Notes under the pieces: model-generated
Databases searched by the model: none
What the model saw: only the letters and a program-made list of their open reading frames with translations
What the model was told of the DNA's origin: nothing
Assembly (NCBI RefSeq): GCF_901905185.1
Contig: NZ_CABFMQ020000076.1
Span: forward strand, 248,001 to 312,000
DNA length: 64,000 bases
DNA from: Methylocella tundrae
GTDB taxonomy: Bacteria > Pseudomonadota > Alphaproteobacteria > Rhizobiales > Beijerinckiaceae
Reading direction: 5' to 3'
Translations under genes and position numbers: made by a program
In this document: positions 56,864-64,000 of the stretch, piece after piece
How the letters are laid out: the number at the start of each line of letters is the position of its first letter
Position numbering within the stretch: position 1 is the first letter of the stretch

Positions 56864-57481
56864 ATGATCAAATACATTTTTGGCTATGAACGTCAGGAAC
56901 ATCCCGAACTCTTCGATGAGATGTTTCGCCAGCGCAAAAAAATCTTCATTGACGAGAAGAAATGGGACATCAAGGCCGTCGATGGAGAATTCGAAATCGA
57001 CGAATATGACCGGGATGACACAGTCTATGTCGTCAGCCTGCGCCCCGACGGAAGCCTTGCCGGGTCGGTTCGCCTGCTGAGCACGGTTACGGATCATATG
57101 GCCAGCGGCGCCTTTCAGCATATGTTTCCAGGCCTGATGATCCGCTCGCCGACGATCTGGGAGGCGACACGCTTCGCAGTCGCGAAAGATCAGCGCATGC
57201 AGCGCAATGGAATCTCTCGCGCGGCCTGTGAAGTGATGCTCGGGACATTTCTTTTCGGTCTCGAACACGGCGTTTCGCAATTGACCGGTATCTATGAGGC
57301 GCCGAATGCACGCATCTACCGGAAATGCGGCGTCAAGCATTTTATTCTGGGTCGTCACAGGAGTGCGGAGCACGGCGCGGTGCATTTTGCCCTCGCCGAC
57401 GTTTCCCGTGACATGGAGATCGCGATCCGCGAGGCGACTGGCCTCAAGCCCGTCGAGGTTTTAGCCGAAGCGGCGGAATAA
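56864..57481 (+). CDS. luxI: Acyl-homoserine lactone synthase, LuxI family
   Basis: Makes an N-acyl-homoserine lactone from S-adenosylmethionine and an acyl donor. AAGGAG precedes the ATG. The 205-residue product has the invariant residues: Arg24, Phe28, Trp34, Asp46, Asp49, Arg70 in GSVRLL, Glu100 and Arg103 in WEATRF. The segment that sets chain specificity (LTGIYEAPNARIYRKCG) lacks the Thr common after Tyr in 3-oxo-acyl synthases, so a plain or unusual acyl group is possible. It is on the same strand as the LuxR pair. Confidence 0.95.
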   Translation: MIKYIFGYERQEHPELFDEMFRQRKKIFIDEKKWDIKAVDGEFEIDEYDRDDTVYVVSLRPDGSLAGSVRLLSTVTDHMASGAFQHMFPGLMIRSPTIWEATRFAVAKDQRMQRNGISRAACEVMLGTFLFGLEHGVSQLTGIYEAPNARIYRKCGVKHFILGRHRSAEHGAVHFALADVSRDMEIAIREATGLKPVEVLAEAAE

Positions 57482-57855
57482 GCAGCCGGCGCGAACGCCG
57501 GCGCCGCTCACGGGGCGGGCGGTTATCACAGATTTAGGCATCGAAACCCTTCTGTCCGGAAAGACGCGGTCTTTCCGGACAGATTCGTGTTTTGGCGGGC
57601 GCGCAACCCGCCATTCGCATTGGCCGCGGGCGCAGGCGCCGCATCGCGAACCGCTGGCGCCGCTCACACATGGCGGACGCTGCGACATTTTGCAGCGTGG
57701 AACTCGCTTTCGCGTTGGCTTGTAAGTTAAGCTATGGATGGGTGGCTCCGCCGGTCAGACGAAGAAGCGGAAAACGCGTCTCTTTCCTCCAGCCTCGTCA
57801 ATATCAATTGCATTCCGCTGGCGGCACGCGGCAACGGGGCAGGGAAGGGCTCAAG
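57482..57855. other. Gap after luxI with strong hairpins
   Basis: Holds a GC-rich hairpin at 57485-57502 (GCCGGCG/CGCCGGC with loop CGAA) and a 14-bp perfect inverted repeat at 57552-57582. No gene was recognised; upstream extension of the permease frame into this gap is not supported by family length. Confidence 0.5.
57552..57582 (+). terminator. Strong hairpin downstream of luxI, probable terminator
   Basis: CTGTCCGGAAAGAC and GTCTTTCCGGACAG are perfect 14-base inverted arms with a GCG loop. A short T-run (GTGTTTT) begins about six bases after the stem, which is not ideal for an intrinsic terminator. Confidence 0.55.
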
Positions 57856-58608
57856 ATGTTCATTGCGATCGCGCTGGTGGCTCTCGCCTCTTTCGCCGCG
57901 GGCTTCATCAACGCGATGGCTGGCGGAGGCTCGTTTTTGACGCTTCCGGCGCTGATCGCGGCCGGCGTGCCGCCGGTCGCCGCTAACGCCTCGAGCACCG
58001 TCGCTCTCTTTCCGGGCCAGATCACGACAGGCATCTCGGCCCGCGATGGAATCGCCGCCGCGTCGAAAGATCACCGGATCAACGTGCCGGTGCTGGCCGC
58101 GATCAGTCTCACGGGCGGCCTTATAGGCGGTCTTTTGCTCCTTGTGACGCCGGAATCACTGTTCAATCGCATCATTCCCTGGCTCATCCTGTTCGCCACG
58201 CTGGTGTTCGCGGGCGGCAATTTTCTGCGTACCGACAGCGAACGCTTCAGGCTGAGCCGCACCGGCGTTTTTGTCGCGCAGGGCTTCATTTCCATTTATG
58301 GCGGCTATTTTGGCGGCGGCATCGGCATTCTCATGCTGGCCGGCTTGACGCTCTACGGCCTGCGCGACATCTGGCTGATGAACAGCCTCAAAATTCTGCT
58401 CGCTGTTCTGATGAACGCGGCCGCCGTCGTCACCTTCATCGTCGCCGGTCTCGTGCACTGGGAGTTGACGTTCGTCGCCGCGATCGCTGCGATCATCGGC
58501 GGCTATGTCGGCATTCATGCCTCGCGGCGCCTTCCGCCGATCGCCGTCAAAAGCTTCGTTATCGTGATCGGCCTTGTCCTTACGGTCTATTTCTTCATGA
58601 AGGCGTAA
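57856..58608 (+). CDS. TauE/SafE (TSUP) family permease
   Basis: Transports sulfur or organic anions, usually sulfite or sulfonates. The start at 57856 follows AGGGAAGGG; 250 residues fit the family. Eight membrane segments show the two halves, each with the motif around Asn-Gly-rich helices (GFINAMAGGGSFLTLPALIAAGVPPVAANAS and ISIYGGYFGGGIGILMLA). The substrate is unassigned. A palindromic repeat lies right after the stop. Confidence 0.9.
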   Translation: MFIAIALVALASFAAGFINAMAGGGSFLTLPALIAAGVPPVAANASSTVALFPGQITTGISARDGIAAASKDHRINVPVLAAISLTGGLIGGLLLLVTPESLFNRIIPWLILFATLVFAGGNFLRTDSERFRLSRTGVFVAQGFISIYGGYFGGGIGILMLAGLTLYGLRDIWLMNSLKILLAVLMNAAAVVTFIVAGLVHWELTFVAAIAAIIGGYVGIHASRRLPPIAVKSFVIVIGLVLTVYFFMKA

Positions 58609-58612
58609 AAGC

Positions 58613-58716
58613 CGGAGCGGAACGCGTTCACGAAGAATCGCGCTCCGCACTTTAAGCCCTTATTATAGCGCATGACGCCGGCCCGAAAAACCTTCAGCTT
58701 TTCGGCATCATGCTTT
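58613..58716 (-). repeat. Intergenic palindromic repeat, GCATGA family, copy 2 (inverted)
   Basis: Read on the minus strand it starts GCATGATGCCGAAAAG, then an inverted TTTTTCGG...GTCATGC arm, GGGCTTAAAG and CGCGATTC...GAACGCG. This is the same order as the copies at 48937 and 63911. It starts five bases after the permease stop. Confidence 0.78.
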
Positions 58717-58797
58717 GGAGCCGTTTCGACAAAACGGGCGTCCGGCGGCGCCGGGACAAGGCGATCGACAGGCGAGAGTTTGAAGGAAACGGGCGGC

Positions 58798-59793
58798 ATG
58801 AGTCTGATGCGTTATGTGTATTTCGACGGCGAAGGCGGCCCTGAGGTCATCCGAATCGGCGAAGCCGAAGCGCCGGCGCCCGCCGCGGGCCAGGTTCTGA
58901 TCGAGGTCGTCGCGGCAGGCGTCAATCGGCCCGATTGCATGCAGCGGGCAGGCGTCTATCCGCCGCCGCCGGGCGAATCCAATGTTCCGGGGCTCGAGGT
59001 CGCCGGCCGCGTCGCGGCTCTTGGAGAGGACGTCAAAACGCTCCAGCCGGGCGACGAGGTCTGCGCGCTTCTCGGCTCCGGCGGCTATGCCGATTACGTC
59101 CTCGCCGCCGAGCCTCTTTGCCTTCCAGTTCCCAAAACGCTGAGTCTCATCGAGGCGGCCGGCGTTCCCGAAACCTTCTTCACCGTGTACGACAATGTAT
59201 TTACGCGAGGGCGCCTGAAGGCGGGCGAGACTTTGCTCGTTCATGGCGGCTCCAGCGGCATTGGCACGACGGCGATCCAGCTCGCGAAGGCGTTCGGCGC
59301 GCGCGTTATCGTGACCGCGGGATCGGAGGATAAATGCGCGTTCTGCAGGACGCTCGGCGCCGATTTCGCGATCAACTACAAGACGCAGGATTTCGTCGCC
59401 GAAACCAAGGCGTTCGCGGGAGAGCACGGCATCGACCTCGTTCTTGACATGGTCGCGGGCTCCTATTTCACCAAGAACCTGTCACTCCTTGCGGTGGAAG
59501 GGCGGCTCGTCCAGATCGCCTGCTCCGCGAGCGGAAAAATCGAGGGCTTCAACCTGTGGCCGGTGCTGCTGCGCCGCCTCACCATCACGGGCTCGACGCT
59601 GCGCGCGCGATCCATAGCGCAAAAAGCCGAAGTCGCCGCCGCTTTGCGCGAAAGCGTCTGGCCGCTGCTCGAAGACGGCAAGGTCAAGCCGATCATCCAC
59701 GCAACCTTTCCGCTCGAACAGGCGCGCGAGGCGCATGAGTTGATGGAGTCGTCGTCCCATGTCGGCAAGATCCTGCTTGTGACGGGCCGGTAG
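58798..59793 (+). CDS. NAD(P)H quinone oxidoreductase (zinc-less MDR family)
   Basis: A medium-chain reductase of the QOR/PIG3 group. The ATG at 58798 gives 331 residues, the standard length. Motifs: AGVNRPDCMQRAGVYPPPPG, cofactor loop HGGSSGIGTTAIQLAKAFG near residue 148, and no catalytic-zinc cysteines or histidines. Substrate likely quinones or enals. It lies just upstream of the arsenic operon but its link to it is unclear. Confidence 0.92.
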   Translation: MSLMRYVYFDGEGGPEVIRIGEAEAPAPAAGQVLIEVVAAGVNRPDCMQRAGVYPPPPGESNVPGLEVAGRVAALGEDVKTLQPGDEVCALLGSGGYADYVLAAEPLCLPVPKTLSLIEAAGVPETFFTVYDNVFTRGRLKAGETLLVHGGSSGIGTTAIQLAKAFGARVIVTAGSEDKCAFCRTLGADFAINYKTQDFVAETKAFAGEHGIDLVLDMVAGSYFTKNLSLLAVEGRLVQIACSASGKIEGFNLWPVLLRRLTITGSTLRARSIAQKAEVAAALRESVWPLLEDGKVKPIIHATFPLEQAREAHELMESSSHVGKILLVTGR

Positions 59794-59812
59794 GCGCGGT
59801 CGCTCTTGCATA

Positions 59813-59846
59813 TTTCCATATGTCGGCTATTATCGACACATGGAAA
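59813..59846. promoter_or_regulatory. Candidate ArsR operator overlapping the arsR start
   Basis: TTTCCATATGTCG (59813-59825) and CGACACATGGAAA (59834-59846) are inverted with one mismatch and an 8-base spacer. The right arm contains the arsR ATG (59840). This geometry fits autorepression by ArsR, which binds dyads near its promoter. Confidence 0.7.
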
Positions 59847-60178
59847 ATCAAATGGCGATAGAAAGTCTGGCCGCGCTGGCTCAAGCGACGCGCCTTGACG
59901 TGTTTCGCCTTCTTGTGAAGCATGAGCCGGTTGGCCTTTCCGCCGGCGACATCGCTCACCGTCTCGGCGCGCCGCATAATACGCTGTCGGCTCATTTCGC
60001 GGTTCTCTCGCGCGCCGGACTGATTCGCGGCGAACGCCAGAGCCGCTCGATCATCTATCGCGCCGATCTTGGCGCGATTCAGCGGCTTGTGGCCTTTCTC
60101 GTCGAGGATTGCTGCGGCGCAAGGGCGGAAAGCTGCGCTCCGTTGCTGGCCGACCTTGTTTGCTGTCCCAAGGAGTGA
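59840..60178 (+). CDS. arsR: ArsR-type arsenite-responsive repressor
   Basis: Represses the ars operon until arsenite binds. The 112-residue product has an HTH at about residues 30-70 (AGDIAHRLGAPHNTLSAHFAVLSRAGLI). The usual metal site in helix 3 (ELCVCDL) is absent; instead five cysteines lie near the C-terminus: Cys91, Cys92, Cys99, Cys108 and Cys109. C-terminal cysteine triads occur in ArsR of Acidithiobacillus, so As(III) sensing is likely to have evolved at this end. The start codon is inside the operator palindrome. Confidence 0.92.
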   Translation: MENQMAIESLAALAQATRLDVFRLLVKHEPVGLSAGDIAHRLGAPHNTLSAHFAVLSRAGLIRGERQSRSIIYRADLGAIQRLVAFLVEDCCGARAESCAPLLADLVCCPKE

Positions 60179-60184
60179 TCAGTC

Positions 60185-60712
60185 ATGAATGATCGCGTCT
60201 TCAACGTTCTATTTCTCTGCACCGGCAACAGCGCCCGCTCGATCATGGCGGAAGCGATCCTGAACAAGATCGGAGCAGGACGCTTTCGCGCTTTTTCAGC
60301 GGGCAGCCATCCGAAAGCTTCGGTCAATCCATTCGCCATCAGGACGCTCGAAAGCTTCGAAGTTCCGACGGCGGGCCTCCGCGCGAAAAGCTGGGAGGAA
60401 TTCGCGCGGCCGGAGGCGCCTGCCCTGGATTTCGTCTTCACGGTTTGCGACAACGCCGCGGGCGAAACCTGTCCGGCTTGGCCGGGCCAGCCGATGACGG
60501 CGCATTGGGGCATCGAAGATCCGGCCTCTGTCGAAGGAACCGACGTTCAAAAGGAGGCGGCGTTCGACATGGCCTATTACTATCTGGAGCGCCGGATCTC
60601 CCTGTTTATCGCTTTGCCTTTCAAGAGCCTCGACAAATTGACGCTCAGCGGCCGTTTGCAGGACATTGGCCGGACCGAAGGCGCAACCAGCAGACGGCAG
60701 GGAGCGGCGTGA
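60185..60712 (+). CDS. arsC: Arsenate reductase, low-molecular-weight phosphatase type
   Basis: Reduces arsenate to arsenite with a thiol cascade. The 175-residue product begins with the P-loop CTGNSARS at residues about 12-19; further Cys (FTVCDNAAGETC) matches the thioredoxin-dependent type of Staphylococcus pI258. The extra C-terminal 35 residues are unlike the core. It lies 6 bases after arsR and overlaps the second, unrelated arsC. Confidence 0.9.
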   Translation: MNDRVFNVLFLCTGNSARSIMAEAILNKIGAGRFRAFSAGSHPKASVNPFAIRTLESFEVPTAGLRAKSWEEFARPEAPALDFVFTVCDNAAGETCPAWPGQPMTAHWGIEDPASVEGTDVQKEAAFDMAYYYLERRISLFIALPFKSLDKLTLSGRLQDIGRTEGATSRRQGAA

Positions 60713-60717
60713 CGGCG

Positions 60718-61143
60718 ATGGATGTGATCATCTACCACAACCCGAAATGCGGCACTTCGCGCAATGTGCTGGGCCTCATCCGCAACGCGGGCGTTGAGCC
60801 GCATGTCATCGAATATCTCAAAACGCCCCCGACGCGCGCGATGGTGAGGCAGCTCGCGGCGCGCGCGGGCCAGCCGCTGCGCGCTCTGTTGCGAGAGAAG
60901 GAGGCGGCTTTTCGTGAACTGAAGCTCGATGATCCTGCGCTTCCCGACGAGGCCATGCTCGACGCGATAGAAAAGCATCCGGTTTTGCTCAACCGGCCGA
61001 TCGTCATATCGCCGAAGGGCGTCAAGCTCTGCCGCCCCTCCGAGCTCGTACTCGATCTTCTGCCGGCGCAGCAGGGCGAGTTCTTCAAGGAAGACGGCGA
61101 GCGCGTCGTCGACGAGCATGGCCGCCATGTCGCGAGCGCCTGA
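60718..61143 (+). CDS. arsC: Arsenate reductase, glutaredoxin type
   Basis: A second, unrelated arsenate reductase. The ATG at 60718 gives 141 residues, equal to E. coli ArsC; GTG at 60709 overlapping the previous stop is the alternative. The product has YHNPKCGTSRNVL with the catalytic Cys, LKTPPTR, and NRPIVISPKGVKLCRPSE, all typical. It uses glutathione and glutaredoxin. Having both ArsC types in one operon suggests two electron supplies. Confidence 0.94.
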   Translation: MDVIIYHNPKCGTSRNVLGLIRNAGVEPHVIEYLKTPPTRAMVRQLAARAGQPLRALLREKEAAFRELKLDDPALPDEAMLDAIEKHPVLLNRPIVISPKGVKLCRPSELVLDLLPAQQGEFFKEDGERVVDEHGRHVASA

Positions 61144-61199
61144 CCTTATGTCAGCTCGAAGCGTCGCGACAGCGCTTGGTGGAACCGAAAGAATTTGAA

Positions 61200-62255
61200 A
61201 TGTCTTTCTTTGAACGCACCCTTTCTTTGTGGGTCTGCGCCTGCATCGGCGCGGGCGTCGTCCTCGGCAAACTGAGCCCGGGGTTTTTTCACGCCGTGGG
61301 GGCGATGGAGTTCGCGAGAGTCAATCTGCCTGTCGCGGCGCTGATCTGGCTGATGATCGTTCCGATGCTGCTTAAAATCGATTTTGCGGCGCTCGGCACA
61401 GTGCGTCGGCATTGGCGCGGCATGGGCGTAACGCTGTTCATCAATTGGGCGGTAAAGCCGTTTTCGATGGCGGCGCTCGGCTGGCTGTTCATCGGCCATA
61501 TTTTTCGCCCCTTTCTGCCAGCCGATCAGATCGCGTCCTATATCGCGGGGCTGATCCTTCTTGCCGCCGCGCCCTGTACGGCGATGGTTTTTGTCTGGTC
61601 GAATCTGATCAGGGGCGAGCCGCATTTCACCTTGAGTCAGGTGGCGCTGAATGACGTCATCATGGTCGTCGCTTTCGCGCCTCTGGTCGGCCTGCTGCTC
61701 GGTCTGTCGGCGATCGCCGTTCCCTGGGATACGCTCGCCCTTTCAGTCGGCCTTTATATTGTGATTCCGGTCCTAGCGGCGCAGATGGCGCGGCGCGCAC
61801 TGTTGCGGCGCGGCGGCCTCGTGGCGCTCGCACGTGTTCTGGCGCTGCTGCAGCCGCTCTCGCTCGCCGCGCTGCTCGCGACCCTTGTTCTGCTTTTCGG
61901 GTTTCAGGGTGAGCAAATCGTCGCAGAGCCGCTGATTATTCTCATGCTCGCGGCGCCGATCCTGGTGCAGGTCTATTTCAACGCGGGCTTCGCCTATCTC
62001 CTGAACCGGCTCGCCGGGGAGCCGCATTGCGTCGCCGGCCCTTCCGCCATGATCGGCGCCAGCAATTTCTTCGAGCTTGCCGTTGCGGCCGCCATCAGCC
62101 TGTTCGGCTTTCATTCGGGCGCCGCGCTGGCGACCGTCGTCGGCGTGCTGATCGAAGTTCCGGCGATGTTGTCGCTCGTCTTTATCGTCAACGCCAGCCG
62201 CGGCTGGTACGAGCTTGGCGCGACGCCAAAAAGAGAGATTGAACGCATTGGATAA
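61200..62255 (+). CDS. acr3: Arsenite efflux transporter ACR3 family
   Basis: Exports As(III) with proton coupling. The 351-residue protein starts [20 protein letters not shown] and has ten membrane helices; the essential Cys in [12 protein letters not shown] and Glu in [15 protein letters not shown] are present. Length is standard. A GTG 21 bases upstream is in frame but the family start is here. The next gene starts inside its last codons. Confidence 0.95.
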   Translation: MSFFERTLSLWVCACIGAGVVLGKLSPGFFHAVGAMEFARVNLPVAALIWLMIVPMLLKIDFAALGTVRRHWRGMGVTLFINWAVKPFSMAALGWLFIGHIFRPFLPADQIASYIAGLILLAAAPCTAMVFVWSNLIRGEPHFTLSQVALNDVIMVVAFAPLVGLLLGLSAIAVPWDTLALSVGLYIVIPVLAAQMARRALLRRGGLVALARVLALLQPLSLAALLATLVLLFGFQGEQIVAEPLIILMLAAPILVQVYFNAGFAYLLNRLAGEPHCVAGPSAMIGASNFFELAVAAAISLFGFHSGAALATVVGVLIEVPAMLSLVFIVNASRGWYELGATPKREIERIG

Positions 62256-62955
62256 CTTACCCAACATTACGCCATCGGCGTTCGAGGCTCCCGACACGGC
62301 TTGCCTCCTGCCGCGGCTCGAGACGCGGCCGCCGCGCATTCTTTTGCTTTATGGGTCGCTGCGGGAGCGATCCTATAGCCGCTTTCTGACGCAGGAGGCG
62401 GAACGTCTTTTGCAAGCTTTCGGCGCCGAAACCCGCATCTATGATCCAGGCGGATTGCCTTTGCCGGACGATGCGCCGCAGACGCATCCGAAAGTAGTTG
62501 AGTTGCGCGAGCTTTCCGCCTGGTCGGAAGGGCAGGTCTGGTGCTCGCCGGAGCGGCACGGCGCCATGACGGCCGTCATGAAGGCGCAGATCGACTGGAT
62601 TCCGCTCTCGATCGGCGCCGTGCGGCCGACCCAGGGCAAGACTCTGGCTCTGATGCAGGTGAGCGGGGGATCGCAATCATTCAACGCGGTCAATCAGCTC
62701 CGCGTGCTCGGCCGCTGGATGCGGATGATCACGATTCCGAATCAGTCCTCCGTCGCCAAGGCCTACGAGCAATTCGATGAAGCGGGCCGGATGCTCTCCT
62801 CGCCCTATTATGACCGCGTCGTCGACGTCATGGAGGAGCTGATCAAATTCACCCTTCTGACGCGCGACGTTTCATCCTACCTCACAAACCGCTACAGCGA
62901 GCGCAAGGAGGAGGCGGAAAAACTTTCCGCGCGCGTCAGACTCGGCGCGATCTGA
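62248..62955 (+). CDS. arsH: ArsH, NADPH-dependent FMN reductase
   Basis: Oxidises or reduces organoarsenicals and quinones with FMN. TTG at 62248 overlaps the acr3 end; the 235-residue product has the flavodoxin-like core: [15 protein letters not shown] (phosphate loop), [14 protein letters not shown] and [15 protein letters not shown]. No ATG lies in frame before the core, so the start is inferred. It closes the ars operon. Confidence 0.9.
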   Translation: MDNLPNITPSAFEAPDTACLLPRLETRPPRILLLYGSLRERSYSRFLTQEAERLLQAFGAETRIYDPGGLPLPDDAPQTHPKVVELRELSAWSEGQVWCSPERHGAMTAVMKAQIDWIPLSIGAVRPTQGKTLALMQVSGGSQSFNAVNQLRVLGRWMRMITIPNQSSVAKAYEQFDEAGRMLSSPYYDRVVDVMEELIKFTLLTRDVSSYLTNRYSERKEEAEKLSARVRLGAI

Positions 62956-63292
62956 CCGGCTCGGCCTTGACGCTTCGGCCAAACTGCTCTAACTAACGCC
63001 GCTTGTCGCGCCTCCGGGCGCGCAAACTTTGTGGCGGGCTCCGGCCCGCCCAAACGCACCCGCGGCGCTTTCTTCAGAACCATTTCGAACCTCGCGGCGA
63101 ACAGCCGGGCGTCCGAGTGGTGAAGACAAGAGCCTGTCGGCCCGGTTGTGAAAGACCGGGCAGAGGAGGGCGCGTTCCTCCCCCTGTTGGCGGGAGGACG
63201 CGAGTTTTTGAGCGCCGCGCTTTTTCAAAAAGCGCTGGCGTTCGTGCGCGTGTCCTCATTGCCAGCGCAATGATTTTTTAAGAGGACACGCG
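62956..63292. other. Structured leader region upstream of rpsD
   Basis: About 340 bases rich in hairpins. GGCGGGC/GCCCGCC around 63032-63049, CCCGGT/ACCGGG at 63141-63160, and a GCG(T)TCCTCCC/GGGAGGACGC pair at about 63171-63201 precede the pseudoknot described separately. No gene is recognised. Confidence 0.6.
63232..63292 (+). promoter_or_regulatory. rpsD: Candidate pseudoknot over the rpsD ribosome-binding site
   Basis: Stem 1 is GCGCTGGC (63232-63239) with GCCAGCGC (63261-63268). Its loop contains CGCGTGTCCTC (63247-63257), an 11-base perfect complement of GAGGACACGCG (63282-63292), which includes the Shine-Dalgarno and ends at the base before ATG. Both stems can form together as an H-type pseudoknot (loops of 7, 3 and 13 bases). 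A T6 run (63273-63278) follows stem 1 and could also act as an attenuator. S4 autorepression through a pseudoknot is known for the E. coli alpha operon. Confidence 0.65.
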
Positions 63293-63910
63293 ATGACAAA
63301 GCGCGCAGAAGCAAAATATAAAATCGACCGCCGTATGGGCCAGAACATCTGGGGCCGTCCGAAAAGCCCGGTCAACAGGCGCGAATATGGTCCCGGCCAG
63401 CATGGGCAGCGGCGCAAAGGCAAGCTCTCGGATTTCGGCACGCAGCTCAAAGCCAAGCAGAAGCTCAAGGGCTATTACGGCAATATTTCCGAGAAGCAGT
63501 TCCGCAAATATTACGCCGAGGCGATCCGGCTGCGCGGCGACTCGGGCGACAATCTGATCGGCCTGCTCGAGCGCCGTCTCGATGCGGTGATCTATCGCGC
63601 GAAATTCGTGCCGACGGTTTTCGCCGCGCGCCAATTCGTCAATCACGGCCACGTCAAGGTCAATGGCAAGCGCGTCAATATCGCTTCCTATCTCGTCAAG
63701 GTCGGCGATGTTGTCGAGATCAAGGAATCTTCACGTGAGATTCTGATCGTCCTCGAGGCGAAGCAGCTCGCCGAACGCGATGTGCCGGACTATTACGAAG
63801 TCGACCACAATAAGATGACCGCCAAGATGACGCGCATTCCGCTGCCGGCGGACGTGCCCTATCCGGTGCTGATGGAGCCAAATCTCGTCATCGAGTTCTA
63901 TTCGCGCTAA
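63293..63910 (+). CDS. rpsD: 30S ribosomal protein S4
   Basis: Primary 16S rRNA-binding protein of the small subunit. The 205-residue product has the N-terminal [18 protein letters not shown] region and the S4 domain with [39 protein letters not shown] precedes the ATG by five bases. It stands alone, not in an alpha operon, as is common in alphaproteobacteria. A GCATGA-family repeat starts at its stop. Confidence 0.97.
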   Translation: MTKRAEAKYKIDRRMGQNIWGRPKSPVNRREYGPGQHGQRRKGKLSDFGTQLKAKQKLKGYYGNISEKQFRKYYAEAIRLRGDSGDNLIGLLERRLDAVIYRAKFVPTVFAARQFVNHGHVKVNGKRVNIASYLVKVGDVVEIKESSREILIVLEAKQLAERDVPDYYEVDHNKMTAKMTRIPLPADVPYPVLMEPNLVIEFYSR

Positions 63911-64000
63911 AGCATGACGCTGAAAAGCTATAGGCTTTTCGGACCCGTATCATGCGTCAAAACAAAAGCTTAAAGAGCAGGATGTGAGTCCGTCTGAACG
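63911..64000 (+). repeat. Intergenic palindromic repeat, GCATGA family, copy 3, runs off the window
   Basis: GCATGACGCTGAAAAG and CTTTTCGG...TATCATGC form the palindrome; AACAAAAGCTTAAAGAGCAGG is the tail shared with the copy at 48937. It begins directly at the rpsD stop codon and continues past base 64000. Confidence 0.8.

Noticed and set aside
1..64000. CRISPR arrays, rRNA genes, IS elements, replication origin
   Set aside because: No spaced direct repeats, rRNA sequence, transposase or origin-type iterons were recognised anywhere in the window.

Overview
The window looks like a chromosomal segment of a GC-rich alphaproteobacterium of the order Hyphomicrobiales (Rhizobiales). The evidence is the rhizobial flagellar gene set (motC, the Rem regulator, flaF, flbT and a short flgD), the lipid A-side neighbourhood of cysQ-like gene, DUF4170, waaA and DUF2093, and several small families (DUF3126, DUF6101-like, a 50-residue lipoprotein) that I know mainly from that order. 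I cannot fix the genus from sequence alone.

Layout. (1) 1-19113 is the distal part of a flagellar cluster, all on the plus strand and tightly packed: fliH-like end, motB, motC, fliK, a lytic transglycosylase, rem, flgE, flgK, flgL, flaF, flbT, flgD, fliQ, flhA, fliR, then a tail of small poorly known genes (FliJ-like, FlgJ rod-binding, FlgN-like, FliL-like and two unknowns). A PilZ-domain gene faces this cluster at 19114-19563. (2) 19843-22486 is modABC for molybdate uptake. (3) 22708-33863 is housekeeping and envelope biology: an SDR enzyme, a small HTH regulator, a CysQ-like phosphatase, waaA, a hydrolase, a duplicated DUF3126 protein, a gamma-carbonic anhydrase-like protein and an 811-residue RND/MMPL exporter. 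(4) 34187-38323 and 50752-53392 carry exopolysaccharide genes (ligase/polymerase-like membrane protein, fcl, gmd, a WcaI-type glycosyltransferase and an outer-membrane Wza-type protein) in two separated groups. (5) 38476-46913 holds a malic enzyme, panC, acylphosphatase, an RluA-type synthase, an orphan RND adaptor and a secreted type-B carboxylesterase. (6) 46914-49032 is a gene-poor stretch with tRNA-Cys, tRNA-Asn, a decayed SulP transporter end, and a tRNA-Ala-like gene whose anticodon arm is reduced to a 4-bp stem with a GAAA loop. (7) 53794-57481 is a TetR regulator followed by a quorum-sensing unit of two tandem, equal-length LuxR paralogues and a LuxI synthase. (8) 57856-62955 has a TauE/SafE permease, a quinone oxidoreductase and an arsenic operon arsR-arsC-arsC-acr3-arsH. 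(9) rpsD ends the window, behind a leader that can form a pseudoknot over its ribosome-binding site.

How the parts fit. The flagellar genes overlap start to stop in many places and probably form a few long transcripts under Rem. The LuxR/LuxI unit sits next to exopolysaccharide export genes, so density control of surface polysaccharide or motility is a reasonable guess, but no shared binding site was shown. Palindromic intergenic repeats of two related kinds are scattered through the non-coding gaps.

The most unusual object is the tRNA-Ala-like RNA at 48632-48701. It keeps the acceptor G3:U70 pair, A73, an encoded CCA and intact D and T loops but has no place for an anticodon. It could be charged with alanine and still be unable to decode. 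A decayed gene is the main alternative.
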